Shown piece by piece: positions 7,286-16,518 of a stretch of 64,000 bases of DNA. Source of the stretch: Roseovarius sp. GTDB taxonomy: Bacteria; Pseudomonadota; Alphaproteobacteria; Rhodobacterales; Rhodobacteraceae. A model generated the notes under the pieces. The model did no database searches. It was not told the origin of the DNA and saw nothing but the letters and a program-made list of their open reading frames with translations. The first letter of the stretch is position 1. Every line of letters starts with the position of its first letter. The position numbers were made by a program, and so were the translations under genes. Location of the stretch: contig NZ_JAUCYU010000007.1 of the NCBI RefSeq assembly GCF_030373445.1, positions 184,797-248,796 on the forward strand. Reading direction: 5' to 3'.

Positions 7286-9762
7286 CGCGCGTCCGCGTCC
7301 CCGTCGGACCCGTCAGCCTCGCCGTCGGTCTCGCCGGTGCGGGCGTCCTCGATATCCTTACCGGTCAGGTGTGCGCGCGCATCCTCGACATCGCCGGTCG
7401 TGCTTGGCGCGCCGGGTTCGGATTCGGGCGGGGATTCGCCGCGCAGCACCTCGGGGTTGCGCAGCCAGACGTCGCGCTGGGCGAAGGGGATCTCGATCCC
7501 CTCCTCGGTGAAGCGCCGGGCGATCTCGTGGTTCATGTCGGAATGCACGGCCAGCACCCAGTTCACGTCACGCAGGATGGCGCGGATCTCGAAATCGAGC
7601 GAATCCGCCCCGAAGCCCCTGAAGACGATGAAGGGCGGGGTCGACATCAGCACCATCGGGTGCGCCTCGGCCACCTCCTTCAGGATGCCCTCGACCTTGC
7701 GCGTGTCGGTGCCATAGGCCACGCCCACCGGCACGATCACCCGGCCCACGGTGTTGCCGCGGGTATAGTTGGTGACGGTGCCGCTGATCAGGTCCGAATT
7801 GGGCACGATCACGTCGGAGCGGTCGAAGGTCTCGATCACCGTCGAGCGCACCGAGATGTCGCGCACCACGCCGTGCGTGCCGCCCACCTCGATCCAGTCG
7901 CCCTCGGAGATCGGCCGCTCGATCAGCAGGATGATGCCCGACACGAAGTTGGACACCACGTTCTGCAGGCCGAAACCGATGCCGACCGACAGTGCGCCCG
8001 CGACATAGCCAAGCGCGGTCAGGTCGATACCGGCGCTGGTGATGGCGATGATCGCGGCCAGGAAGATCCCAACGTAGCCGATGCCCGAGACGATGGCGTT
8101 CTGACCGCCCTGGTCGAGCTTCGTCTTGGGCAGCACGGTGTTCTTGAGCGTCCCCTGCAGCAGCCGGGTCGCCATGTAGCCGATCACGAAGACGATCACG
8201 AGCGTGAGGAAGATCGCCGGCGAAATCTGCGTGCCGCCGATGTCGAACCCCTGCAGGAGCCGGGAATAGATTTCCTTGAGGTCCGCCACCCGCGCGCCCC
8301 AGGCCAGCGCGAAGAACGGGATCGACATCAGCACCAGCACGAAACCGATCAGGATCGGGATCAGCGATTCCGCTGCGCCGTCCCGGTTGCCGGTCACCAG
8401 CACGTAGACCTCGGTCACCAGCCTTTGCAGGATCAGCAGGATCGCCAGAAGCTCGAGCGAGGCCAGCGACGGGAACATCAGGAAATGCGCCAGCGTGAAA
8501 TACCCCACCGACGCGAGAACCGGCGAGATCAGCGACAGCAGGTTGAGCGCCAGCACGAGGAACCGGGTCAGCCGCGTGCGGTAGTTCTCGCTGCCTTCCA
8601 GTTCGACCTGGTTGCGCGTATGGGCCCGCAGCAGCCGCGCCAGCCGCAGCACCAGCAGCCCGGTCAGCACCAGCAGCGGGAAGAGCAGCGTGTTGGTCGT
8701 GGCCTCGCTCCAGCGTGACAGCTCGGCGGTGTTCCGCACCAGCGCATAGGCCGCCACGACAAGGCCGAGCGCCGCCCCGGTCCAGCGCCCGCTGAAGCGC
8801 TGCGCGTCGTCCAGCACCAGCGGCAGGGTCCGTGCCTCCTTGGCAGGGAAGATTCGCGTGGCCAGCCAGCGCGCCATAAGGAAGACGAAGGCCGAGGGCA
8901 GCAGTGCCTCGACGAATTGCTCGGCCCGCAGGCCCAGGAGGCCGGTCTTGCTGACCGCCTCGATCAGCAGCGCGACGCCGATGAAGGGGAGGATCAGGCT
9001 GCCCAGCGACAGCGCGAACCCTGCAAGCCAGCGCCCCGCGCCCGGATGATCGCCCAGCACCCACGCCGTCAGGCCGCGCGACCATCTCCGCCCGCGCACC
9101 ACCAGCACGATCCCCAGTACGAGAAAAACAAGGACAGCCGGCAGGTTGTCGCGGGTTTCATCCTGCCGGACCGGGTTGTTCCACCCGTTCCGCACCTCGC
9201 CGACCAGTTGCGTGGCGGTGGTGCCGACCGCCTGCAAGGCCGGCAGCCAATGGACCGGGTTCAGCGGCGAGGGCCCGAATTCCAGCAGTTCCTCGGCCTG
9301 CCTGTCACGGATGATCCGGTCGACGCCGCGAATGAGCCCGTCGGCGCGGCTATAGGCCAGCTCGGCCCGTTTCACCGGTGCCTGCAACTCGGCCAGACGG
9401 GCAGTCAGTGCCTGCCTCTGGGCCGCGATATCTTCCGACTCCGTGCCGTCTTCCGGTGCGTCGCCGAGCGCGGCGAGCTGTTGGCGCACCGTCGCGATGG
9501 TGCTGGCATTCTCGGATTGCGCGGCCAGGAAACGGTCGCGCCATTCCGCGAGATCCTCGCGCAGCGCCTCCAGCGCGGGGGTCGAGGCCCGGTTGTTCTC
9601 GACCGCCTCCTCCGCCCGGTCCGCGGTGCGCTCCCATGCCTCGTAGTCGACCGCCTGCCCGGCCGCCTGGGCCACGGCCTGCGGGACGATGACAAGCCCC
9701 GCCCCGGCACCGCCCACCAGCAGCGCCAGGAGAAGGCAAAGCGCCCGCAGAAGCCCCGTCAC
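7282..9762 (-). CDS. DUF3772/MscS-family mechanosensitive channel (826 aa)
   Basis: A signal peptide or anchor occupies residues 1-33. A long coiled periplasmic region follows (EALREDLAEWRDRF and further), then a DUF3772-like segment, about ten hydrophobic helices, and the MscS pore and beta domain near residues 560-760 (VGIGFGLQNVVSNFVSG; ISEGDWIEVGG). The C-terminal tail is acidic. Such channels release solutes on hypo-osmotic shock. The gene overlaps both cysK upstream and alaX downstream by four bases, so it belongs to the same transcription unit. It is much longer than E. coli MscS, like the MscK/YbdG class. Confidence 0.9.
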   Translation of the reverse strand: MTGLLRALCLLLALLVGGAGAGLVIVPQAVAQAAGQAVDYEAWERTADRAEEAVENNRASTPALEALREDLAEWRDRFLAAQSENASTIATVRQQLAALGDAPEDGTESEDIAAQRQALTARLAELQAPVKRAELAYSRADGLIRGVDRIIRDRQAEELLEFGPSPLNPVHWLPALQAVGTTATQLVGEVRNGWNNPVRQDETRDNLPAVLVFLVLGIVLVVRGRRWSRGLTAWVLGDHPGAGRWLAGFALSLGSLILPFIGVALLIEAVSKTGLLGLRAEQFVEALLPSAFVFLMARWLATRIFPAKEARTLPLVLDDAQRFSGRWTGAALGLVVAAYALVRNTAELSRWSEATTNTLLFPLLVLTGLLVLRLARLLRAHTRNQVELEGSENYRTRLTRFLVLALNLLSLISPVLASVGYFTLAHFLMFPSLASLELLAILLILQRLVTEVYVLVTGNRDGAAESLIPILIGFVLVLMSIPFFALAWGARVADLKEIYSRLLQGFDIGGTQISPAIFLTLVIVFVIGYMATRLLQGTLKNTVLPKTKLDQGGQNAIVSGIGYVGIFLAAIIAITSAGIDLTALGYVAGALSVGIGFGLQNVVSNFVSGIILLIERPISEGDWIEVGGTHGVVRDISVRSTVIETFDRSDVIVPNSDLISGTVTNYTRGNTVGRVIVPVGVAYGTDTRKVEGILKEVAEAHPMVLMSTPPFIVFRGFGADSLDFEIRAILRDVNWVLAVHSDMNHEIARRFTEEGIEIPFAQRDVWLRNPEVLRGESPPESEPGAPSTTGDVEDARAHLTGKDIEDARTGETDGEADGSDGDADAR

Positions 9763-10790
9763 TCGACGAAGACCCCGGGAATGCTGCGCGGCGAGCCGTC
9801 AAGCCACCCGGGCACCGGCAGGTTCTTCTCGCGCAGGAATTGCGGGTTGAACAGTTTCGACTGGTAGCGGTTGCCGTAATCGCAGAGCACCGTCACGATG
9901 GTGTGCCCCGGCCCCATCTCCTTGGCCATGCGGATCGCGCCCGCCACGTTGATGCCGGACGAGCCGCCAAGGCAGAGCCCCTCGTGCTCGAGCAGGTCGA
10001 ACACCACCGGAAGCGCCTCCTCGTCGGGGACCTGGTAGAGCATGTCGGGCGTGAAGCCTTCGAGGTTGGCGGTGATCCGCCCCTGCCCGATCCCCTCGGT
10101 GATCGAGTTGCCGGTCGCGTTGGCCTCGCCGTCCTTGTAGAGCGTGTACATCCCCGACCCCATCGGATCGGCCAGCGCCACCTTCACGCCCTTGGGCTGG
10201 AGCGCCTCGCCGACGCCGGCCAGCGTGCCGCCCGATCCCACGGCGCAGACGAAGCCGTCGACCTTGCCGCCGGTCTGTTCCCATATCTCGGGTCCGGTCG
10301 TCTCGACATGGGCCTGCCGGTTGGCGACGTTGTCGAACTGGTTGGCCCAGATCGCACCCTCGTTCGAATGCCGCGCCATCTCCTCGGCCAGACGGCCGGA
10401 GTAGCGCACGTAGTTGTTCGGGTTCTTGTAGGGCGCCGCGGGTACCTGCACCAGGTCGGCCCCGGCCAGGCGGATGAAATCCTTCTTCTCCTGGCTTTGC
10501 GTCTCGGGGATGACGATCACCGTCTTGAACCCCATCGACGCCCCCACCAGCGCCAGCCCGATGCCGGTATTGCCCGCCGTTCCCTCGACGATGGTGCCGC
10601 CGGGCAGAAGCGCGCCCCGTTTCACCGCATCGCGAATGATGTAGAGCGCCGCCCGGTCCTTGACCGACTGGCCGGGATTGAGGAACTCGGCCTTGCCGTA
10701 AATGTCACAGCCGGTGTCCTCGCTGGCCTTGCGCAACCGGATAAGCGGCGTGTTTCCAACGGCCTCGGCCAGATCCTTCGCGACGCGCAT
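9759..10790 (-). CDS. cysK: Cysteine synthase A (O-acetylserine sulfhydrylase)
   Basis: This PLP enzyme makes cysteine from O-acetylserine and sulfide. The Schiff-base lysine lies in NPGQSVKDRAA, the substrate loop in EGTAGNTG, and the glycine-rich phosphate loop in GSGGTLAGV. The start at 10790 is preferred because GAGGGAG lies 8 bases upstream; another ATG five codons earlier would place that site inside the gene. In Rhodobacter sphaeroides cysK lies with trgAB and contributes to tellurite resistance, and the same grouping is present here. It overlaps the channel gene by ATGA. Confidence 0.95.
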   Translation of the reverse strand: MRVAKDLAEAVGNTPLIRLRKASEDTGCDIYGKAEFLNPGQSVKDRAALYIIRDAVKRGALLPGGTIVEGTAGNTGIGLALVGASMGFKTVIVIPETQSQEKKDFIRLAGADLVQVPAAPYKNPNNYVRYSGRLAEEMARHSNEGAIWANQFDNVANRQAHVETTGPEIWEQTGGKVDGFVCAVGSGGTLAGVGEALQPKGVKVALADPMGSGMYTLYKDGEANATGNSITEGIGQGRITANLEGFTPDMLYQVPDEEALPVVFDLLEHEGLCLGGSSGINVAGAIRMAKEMGPGHTIVTVLCDYGNRYQSKLFNPQFLREKNLPVPGWLDGSPRSIPGVFVE

Positions 10791-10847
10791 GCCCTGCTCC
10801 CTCATCTTGCATTGCCCCGAAAGGATTAGAACCTGTGCCCCGGAAAC

Positions 10848-11969
10848 TCAAGAAGCAGAACGCAGGCGCGGCCGTTCCCGCTGAAGCCAGAGCAGCATCA
10901 GCACCAGCGGGCCGACATTGGCCTCGCCGCTTTCGACAAGCGCCATCGCCTGATCGAAACCCAGCACATGGGTGCGGATATCCTCGTTCTCGGTCTCCAG
11001 CCCACCCCGGCCCCGAGTCATCTCGGGCAGGTCGGCCAGGCCGAGATAACAGTGGTAGAACTCGGTCGAACAGCCGGGCGAGCAGTAGTGGCTGGTCATG
11101 TGCTCCAATCCGTGAAGCGTAAGCCCCGCCTCCTCCCACGCCTCGCGGTGGGCGGTGGTTTCGGGTGTCTCGCCGGCATCGACGCGGCCCGCCACCGGCT
11201 CCAGCACGAAGGGACGCGGGTCACCCCGGCCAAAGGGCCCCATGCGGAACTGTTCGACCAGCAGAAGCCGGTCGCGCACCGGGTCGTAGGGCAGCACGAT
11301 CGCCGCGTCGGTCGCTACGAACACCTCGCGCCGCAGGACCGGGCTTTCATGCCCGTCGAAGGCGGGGTGCCGAAGCTCGTAGGTATGTGTCAGGAAGAAC
11401 CCGGCATGGGTGGCCTCGCGACCGGTGACGTCGACCTGCGACGCCGGCGTGCCGCTGCGCAGGGTCGCGGGCGGGGCGTTTGCCGCGCTCACGCGCGAGG
11501 CGGCGCGGGCGAGCAGCATCTGCAGATGCGCCGCCACGTCCCGCGCCGGCTTGCGGCCGAAATAACCCGCGATCTCGGCGGCCGCGGCCAGGGCGATGCC
11601 CCCCCAGCGCCCGGCCCAGGCGGCCTCGTCCCAAGGCGCTCCGGCCTTGGCCTCTCCGTCGCCGAGAAAGGCGATGGCGGCCCGCGCCTCGCCGTCCACC
11701 TCGATATGCTTGGGCACCGGCGTACAGCCCAGCACCGCGGCCACATACTCGATCCGGTCGAAGAGCAGCCGGTCCGGCAGGTCGACCAGCACGCCATCGG
11801 CCGCGCCGTCCTCGGCGGGGACAAGCATCGGAAAACAGGTATCACCGCCGACGTCGAGCGCCGCACCGGTCAGCCGCGCCGCGCGGGGCCGCCCGTCAAG
11901 CGGCTTGCCCGCCACGATCTCCAGCAGTGGCGGCCACGCCAGCGGCCCGGTGACGAAAACCTCCTGCAT
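10848..11969 (-). CDS. trgB: TrgB-like protein: GGCT-fold domain fused to Nudix hydrolase
   Basis: Residues 1-about 150 look like a gamma-glutamylcyclotransferase/AIG2-like domain (FVTGPLAWPPLLE). Residues about 190-370 form a Nudix hydrolase of the ADP-ribose pyrophosphatase kind, with a full Nudix box from GRVDAGE to REAWEEAGL. Enzymes of this kind split ADP-ribose to AMP and ribose phosphate. The Rhodobacter trgB product has this arrangement and lies beside trgA and cysK in the tellurite-resistance locus. The gap to trgA is only 4 bases. The role in tellurite resistance is known genetically; the biochemical basis is not settled. Confidence 0.88.
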   Translation of the reverse strand: MQEVFVTGPLAWPPLLEIVAGKPLDGRPRAARLTGAALDVGGDTCFPMLVPAEDGAADGVLVDLPDRLLFDRIEYVAAVLGCTPVPKHIEVDGEARAAIAFLGDGEAKAGAPWDEAAWAGRWGGIALAAAAEIAGYFGRKPARDVAAHLQMLLARAASRVSAANAPPATLRSGTPASQVDVTGREATHAGFFLTHTYELRHPAFDGHESPVLRREVFVATDAAIVLPYDPVRDRLLLVEQFRMGPFGRGDPRPFVLEPVAGRVDAGETPETTAHREAWEEAGLTLHGLEHMTSHYCSPGCSTEFYHCYLGLADLPEMTRGRGGLETENEDIRTHVLGFDQAMALVESGEANVGPLVLMLLWLQRERPRLRSAS

Positions 11970-11973
11970 GGGC

Positions 11974-12432
11974 TCAGCGCAACCTGCGGGTAAGAAACTC
12001 GGCGATCAGGCCGATCCCCATCGCGCCCAGCACGAGGAACCAGATCAGCGGCCAGTAATAGATGTTCTGCGCATACTCGAAGGCGATCTCGAACATGCCC
12101 TGGATCGCCTCGACGGGCCCGTCATACCGCAGGTCGAGCGAGCGCTGGATCATGTCGTAGAAGGACAGCAGCAGGAATTCCCAGAACAGGTAGGCGCCCA
12201 GACCGGTCAGCCCGGCGCCCAGCGCCGCCATGTAGCCCCGCCCGATCCGCCGGCCCATGACCCACCAGCCCACCAGCAGCCCGAGAAGCGCCGTGAACAG
12301 GCTGAAATGGCCGAAGCTTTCCTCGATGGGCCAGATCGCCTTGACGGTCTGCGTGGCCTGCCAGCCCAGCGCCGCCAGCCCGAAGGCAGAAATCAGCTTG
12401 CCGACGGTGGGCATCCGGTCTGTTGGGCGCAT
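11974..12432 (-). CDS. trgA: TrgA family tellurium resistance membrane protein
   Basis: This is a 152-residue inner-membrane protein with four hydrophobic segments (for example LISAFGLAALGW, LFTALLGLLVGWWVMG, GAYLFWEFLLLS and PLIWFLVLGAMGIGL). Family membership is recognised from overall pattern and from its place directly upstream of trgB and cysK. The molecular function is unknown. The stop of the upstream cyclopropane synthase gene lies 3 bases before its start, indicating one operon. Confidence 0.88.
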   Translation of the reverse strand: MRPTDRMPTVGKLISAFGLAALGWQATQTVKAIWPIEESFGHFSLFTALLGLLVGWWVMGRRIGRGYMAALGAGLTGLGAYLFWEFLLLSFYDMIQRSLDLRYDGPVEAIQGMFEIAFEYAQNIYYWPLIWFLVLGAMGIGLIAEFLTRRLR

Positions 12433-12435
12433 GTG

Positions 12436-13644
12436 TTATCCGGGCCTTGCGATGGTGATCTGCGTCACGTCGCAGTTTCCCCCACGGAACGCCCCGGCAC
12501 AAGAGGTCAGGTAGAAATTCCACATCCGGCGGAAGCGGTCGTCGAAACCCATGCGCGCGACCTCCTCCCACTTCTCGTTGAAGGTGTCGTGCCAGCGGCG
12601 AAGGGTCTGGCTGTAGCTTTCCCCGAACTCGATCGAGCGCAGCACCTGGAGGCCTGCCCGTTCCACCTCGGCCCGCAGTACCGAGGGGCTGGGAAGCATG
12701 CCGCCGGGGAAGATGTATTTCTGGATGAAGTCGACCGTGTTGCGATAGGCCTCGAAGCGGTGGTCTTCGACGGTGATGACCTGCAGCGTCGCCCGCCCGC
12801 CGGGGTTCAGCCGGTCGCGCACCGTGCCGAAATAGGTGGGCCAGTACTGCTCGCCCACCGCCTCGAACATCTCGATACTGGCGATCCCGTCATAGGAGCC
12901 GCGCTCGTCGCGGTAATCCTGCAGCTTGAAGGTCACCTGCTCCTGCAGGCCGGCCCGGGCGATCCGCTCCTGCGCGAAAGCGAACTGCTCCCGGCTGATG
13001 GTGAGGCCGGTCACCCTGAGCCCCCGCTCCTTCGCGGCATATTCGGCGAACCCGCCCCAGCCACAGCCGATCTCAAGCACATGGTCGCCGGGCTTCGCGC
13101 CCAGCTGATCCACCATGCTGGCATATTTCTGCGTCTGGGCGGCTTCCAAGCTCTCCTGCCCCGTCCGGAACAGCGCGCTGGAATAAGTCATCGTGTCGTC
13201 GAGCCACAGGCGGTAGAACTCGTTGCCGAGGTCGTAATGGTGGCTGATGTTCCGCTTGGCCTGCGACCGCGAATTCCGCTTGAGCCAGTGGCGCAGCCGT
13301 TCGTACATCCGCACCAGCCCCATGCCGGGAAAACCGTCATAGACGTCCCAGTTGTCCTCGTGCACGAAATCCATCAGCGCCTGCAGGTCCGGCGTGCTCC
13401 ACCAGCCTTCGAGATAAGCATCGCAGAAGCCGAGGTCGCCCTCGCGGATGAGCCGCGCGAAACAGTCGGGGTTGTGGATGTCGAGTTCCGCCACGGGCCC
13501 GGGCGTCCTGCCCTCCACGCGAAAGCACCGCCCGTCTGGCAGCACGAAGTCGAGCCGCCCGCAGTTGATCTTCTGCACCGTCTCGAAGGCCTGCGCGAAA
13601 TAGCGCGGCAGGTCCCTCTGGCCGGTCGTATCGGTCAGGATCAT
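12436..13644 (-). CDS. cfa: Cyclopropane-fatty-acyl-phospholipid synthase
   Basis: This SAM-dependent enzyme adds a methylene bridge to unsaturated acyl chains in membrane phospholipids. The SAM-binding motif is VLEIGCGWGGFAEYAA; the family block NISHHYDLGNEFYRLWLD and the GGMLPSPSVL segment are present. Length is about 402 residues, normal for the family. The ATG at 13644 is chosen because GGGGGAA lies just upstream; a GTG seven codons earlier lacks a site. It fits with the membrane-stress content of this operon. Confidence 0.93.
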   Translation of the reverse strand: MILTDTTGQRDLPRYFAQAFETVQKINCGRLDFVLPDGRCFRVEGRTPGPVAELDIHNPDCFARLIREGDLGFCDAYLEGWWSTPDLQALMDFVHEDNWDVYDGFPGMGLVRMYERLRHWLKRNSRSQAKRNISHHYDLGNEFYRLWLDDTMTYSSALFRTGQESLEAAQTQKYASMVDQLGAKPGDHVLEIGCGWGGFAEYAAKERGLRVTGLTISREQFAFAQERIARAGLQEQVTFKLQDYRDERGSYDGIASIEMFEAVGEQYWPTYFGTVRDRLNPGGRATLQVITVEDHRFEAYRNTVDFIQKYIFPGGMLPSPSVLRAEVERAGLQVLRSIEFGESYSQTLRRWHDTFNEKWEEVARMGFDDRFRRMWNFYLTSCAGAFRGGNCDVTQITIARPG

Positions 13645-13717
13645 CCGGTTCCCCCAAGTTTGCACCCCGAGGCTAGGCCGCTGTTGCGGCCGGCAGCAAG
13701 GGGTTTTGCCAATGTTT

Positions 13718-15142
13718 TCAAAAGTCCCGCGCCTCGTAGGCCTCCAGCGCCTTCTTTCTGCCCTCTTTCATGCCCACCACCGGCTCCTCCGGATAGGCAT
13801 CGTCGGGCGACAGGTTCCAGCTTCGCGGGATGGCGTCGAAATAGGATAGCGCCGTCTTGGTGGGCCGCGATTGCCCCTCGGCGATCCAGCGGCGGCGATA
13901 GGTGCCGTCGCGGTCGAACTTCTCGGCCTGCGTCTCGGGGTTGAACACGCGGAAATAGGGTGCCGCATCCGGGCCGCTTCCGGCCGTCCACTGCCAGCCC
14001 AGCGCGTTCGACGCCGGGTCCCAGTCGGTCAGGCACTCCTCGAACCAGCGCTTGCCGATGTCCCAATGGGTCATCATGTGCTTGGTCAGGTAGCTCGCCA
14101 CGATCATCCGGGCGCGGTTGTGCATCTTGCCGGTCACGTACATCTCGCGCATGGCGGCATCGACGAAGGGCACACCGGTGCGCCCCTGCTTCCAGCGCAG
14201 CACGCTCTTGCGGTCTTCCTTCTCCTCCCACGGGAAGCGATCCCACCCTTCGCGCCAGTTGCGTTCGGTGATCCGCGGCGTGTGGTACATGAGGTGATAG
14301 GCGAACTCGCGCCAGACCAGCTCCTTCACCCATGTCTCTGCCCCCTCGGCGCCCTGCTTCACGGCCCGCCAGCCGGCGTGCCAGCACTGGCGGGGGGAAA
14401 TCTCGCCATAGGTCAGGTTCTCCGACATGCCGGAACAGCCTTCCTCGGCCACCATGTTGCGGCCCGTCTTGTAATCGCCGATGGCATGGCCCGCGAACCA
14501 GCCCAGCCGGCCCTGTGCCGCCTCCTCGCCCACGCGCTGGTGCGGCAGGCACACGGCGGCACCCCGGTTCATCGCGGCGCCAAGCGTCCAGTCGTCCAGC
14601 TTATCCGACTTGGGCCATTTTTCCGGCGCAGGTATCTTCGACGGCGTCGGCAGCGCCTCGGGCACCTCGCGATCCTTCACCGCGCGCCACATCGGCGAAT
14701 AGACCTTGTAGTAGCTTCCCTCCCCTGTCTCGACTGTCCACGGCTCGAACAGCACATGCCCCTCGAAGCTTTCGGCCTCGACGCCGTCATCCTTGAGCAG
14801 CGATTTCACGTCCGAATCCCGCTCGATCGCCTCTGGATCGTAAAGCCTTGACCAGTAGACGGCCACTGCCCCGGTCTCCTTCACCAGATCCCGCAGAACC
14901 TCCCTTGCGGGCCCGGCGCGAAAGATCAGCCGGCTGCCCTTGTCCTTCAGCCGCTGCGCCAGGTCCTCCAGCGACAGGCCCAGCCGCCAGCGCGGCGCGG
15001 CGCCCAGCCGGTCGATGCTGGCATCGCGGATGAAGATCGGGATGACCGGCCCGCCCCGCTTCACCGCCGCGGTCAGCGCCGGGTGGTCGCTCAGCCGCAG
15101 GTCACGCCGCAGCCACAGGATCGTCGGTCTGGTGTCGCTCAT
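13718..15142 (-). CDS. phrB: Deoxyribodipyrimidine photolyase
   Basis: This is a 474-residue DNA photolyase of the FAD/antenna class that splits cyclobutane pyrimidine dimers using blue light. The N-terminal Rossmann-like antenna domain starts with TILWLRRDLRLSDHPAL. The FAD domain holds WHAGWRAVKQGAE, RMIVASYLTKHM, the WDPASNALGWQWTAGSG block and the closing RRWI. Length is typical. It is the first gene of the photolyase-cfa-trgAB-cysK-mscS-alaX run. Confidence 0.95.
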   Translation of the reverse strand: MSDTRPTILWLRRDLRLSDHPALTAAVKRGGPVIPIFIRDASIDRLGAAPRWRLGLSLEDLAQRLKDKGSRLIFRAGPAREVLRDLVKETGAVAVYWSRLYDPEAIERDSDVKSLLKDDGVEAESFEGHVLFEPWTVETGEGSYYKVYSPMWRAVKDREVPEALPTPSKIPAPEKWPKSDKLDDWTLGAAMNRGAAVCLPHQRVGEEAAQGRLGWFAGHAIGDYKTGRNMVAEEGCSGMSENLTYGEISPRQCWHAGWRAVKQGAEGAETWVKELVWREFAYHLMYHTPRITERNWREGWDRFPWEEKEDRKSVLRWKQGRTGVPFVDAAMREMYVTGKMHNRARMIVASYLTKHMMTHWDIGKRWFEECLTDWDPASNALGWQWTAGSGPDAAPYFRVFNPETQAEKFDRDGTYRRRWIAEGQSRPTKTALSYFDAIPRSWNLSPDDAYPEEPVVGMKEGRKKALEAYEARDF

Positions 15143-15190
15143 GCCCGCCTCTTGCCGTTGTACTCTTTACGCAAGAGGCGACGTAGCGGA

Positions 15191-16417
15191 TCAGATCACG
15201 TCGTCCAGCGCGGTCAGCAACTGGTCGATCTCGGCCTTGGTGGTGTAATGCACGAAGCTCAGCCGCAGCACGCCCTTCTTCAGGTCCACCCCCATCGCCT
15301 GCAACGGGCGCGAGCCGTAGAAATCGCCGCCACCGGCCATGATGCCATGCTCGGCCAGCTTCGCCGCCGCCTCCGCCCCCGGCCCGGGCAGTTCCACCGC
15401 CACGGTCGGCGCCTTCGCCGCGGCCTCGCGCGGGCCGATCAGCCGGACGGAATTGCGGTCCGACAGGAAGTCGAGCACCGGCTGCAACAGTTCGGTTTCA
15501 TGCGCCCGGAAAAGGTCATGCACCCCGCTGGTCCGCGCCGCCGCATCGCCGCCTAGCCCATGATGCCCGGCCAGGGCATCGTAGTAATCCGCCATCCCCG
15601 CGCTCGCGGCCACCTGTGCATGGTCCGGCCCCGCCGGCGTGAACCGCTTGTAAAGCGTGTCGGCGTTGAACCAGTGCGCCTGGTTGGGCAGCAGCCGCCC
15701 CAGCTCCTCGCGGATCACCATCACCCCCTGGTGCGGCCCGAAGGTCTTGTAGGCAGAGAAGAGGTAAATATCCGGGCGCATCTCGCCCACGTTCGGAAAG
15801 CCGTGCGGCGCGTAGCTGACCCCGTCGACACAGACGAAGGCGCCAGAGGCATGGGCGGCCGCGGTGATCTCGGCCACCGGGTTCACGGCGCCCACGATGT
15901 TCGAGCAATGCGGGAAACAGACCAGCCGCACCTTGTCGTCCAGCAGGGTCTCGAGGTCATCGAGCCGCAAAAGCCCGGTTTCCCGGTCGATCCGCCACTC
16001 CCGCACCTCGATCCCCGCATCGGCCAGCCGGCGCCAGGGGCCGGAATTGGCCTCGTGATCCTGGTCGGTCACCACGATCGCGTCGCCCTCGTTCAGCCAT
16101 TCGCGGAAGGCCTGTGCCAGCACGTAGGTGTTCTGCGTGGTCGAAGGCCCGAAGCTCAGCTCCTGCGTCTCGACCCCCAGCATCGCGGCCAGCCGGGTGC
16201 GGGCCTCGTCCATTTCCTCGCCCGCAAGGCGGCTGGCCTCGTAGGGCGCATAGGGCTGCACCTTGCGCTGGCGGTAATAACGCTCCAGCCGGTCGATCAC
16301 CGGCCCGCAGGTATAGGAGCCCCCGGCATTCTCGAAAAACGCCTGTCCCTTCAGGCTTTCCTCGGTAAAGGCGGGAAACTGCGCCCGCACGAAATCGATA
16401 TCCAGTGTCGTTGGCAT
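15191..16417 (-). CDS. Cysteine desulfurase-like class V aminotransferase
   Basis: This is a PLP-dependent fold-type I enzyme of the class V group. The Schiff-base lysine lies in YLFSAYKTFGPHQG, and the PLP-contacting segment in FGPSTTQNTYVL. It resembles the cysteine desulfurase-like proteins of TIGR01976, which are separate from IscS and SufS, and no Fe-S assembly genes are adjacent. The start at 16417 (MPTTLDIDF) is preferred because a G-rich site precedes it and upstream codons overlap a terminator region. The substrate is not established. Confidence 0.85.
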   Translation of the reverse strand: MPTTLDIDFVRAQFPAFTEESLKGQAFFENAGGSYTCGPVIDRLERYYRQRKVQPYAPYEASRLAGEEMDEARTRLAAMLGVETQELSFGPSTTQNTYVLAQAFREWLNEGDAIVVTDQDHEANSGPWRRLADAGIEVREWRIDRETGLLRLDDLETLLDDKVRLVCFPHCSNIVGAVNPVAEITAAAHASGAFVCVDGVSYAPHGFPNVGEMRPDIYLFSAYKTFGPHQGVMVIREELGRLLPNQAHWFNADTLYKRFTPAGPDHAQVAASAGMADYYDALAGHHGLGGDAAARTSGVHDLFRAHETELLQPVLDFLSDRNSVRLIGPREAAAKAPTVAVELPGPGAEAAAKLAEHGIMAGGGDFYGSRPLQAMGVDLKKGVLRLSFVHYTTKAEIDQLLTALDDVI

Positions 16418-16451
16418 GTCGCCCCCCATGTCGCCCAACTCACCGGCAAGA

Positions 16452-16488
16452 AACAACAAAGCCCCCCGGGCTGCAACACCCGGGAGGC
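16452..16488 (-). terminator. Intrinsic terminator of the BCCT transporter gene
   Basis: On the minus strand, the stem GCCTCCCGGG and GCCCGGGGGGC with a 7-base loop is followed by TTTGTTGTTT. It lies 30 bases after the BCCT stop codon and just upstream of the aminotransferase gene, so it separates two minus-strand units. Confidence 0.85.
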
Positions 16489-16518
16489 TTCCTTGTCTGA
16501 AAACGTCGCGTGATCAGG

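Noticed and set aside
7369..8718. A 449-codon open frame on + inside the MscS gene
   Set aside because: It is histidine- and arginine-rich shadow sequence, antisense to a clear channel gene.
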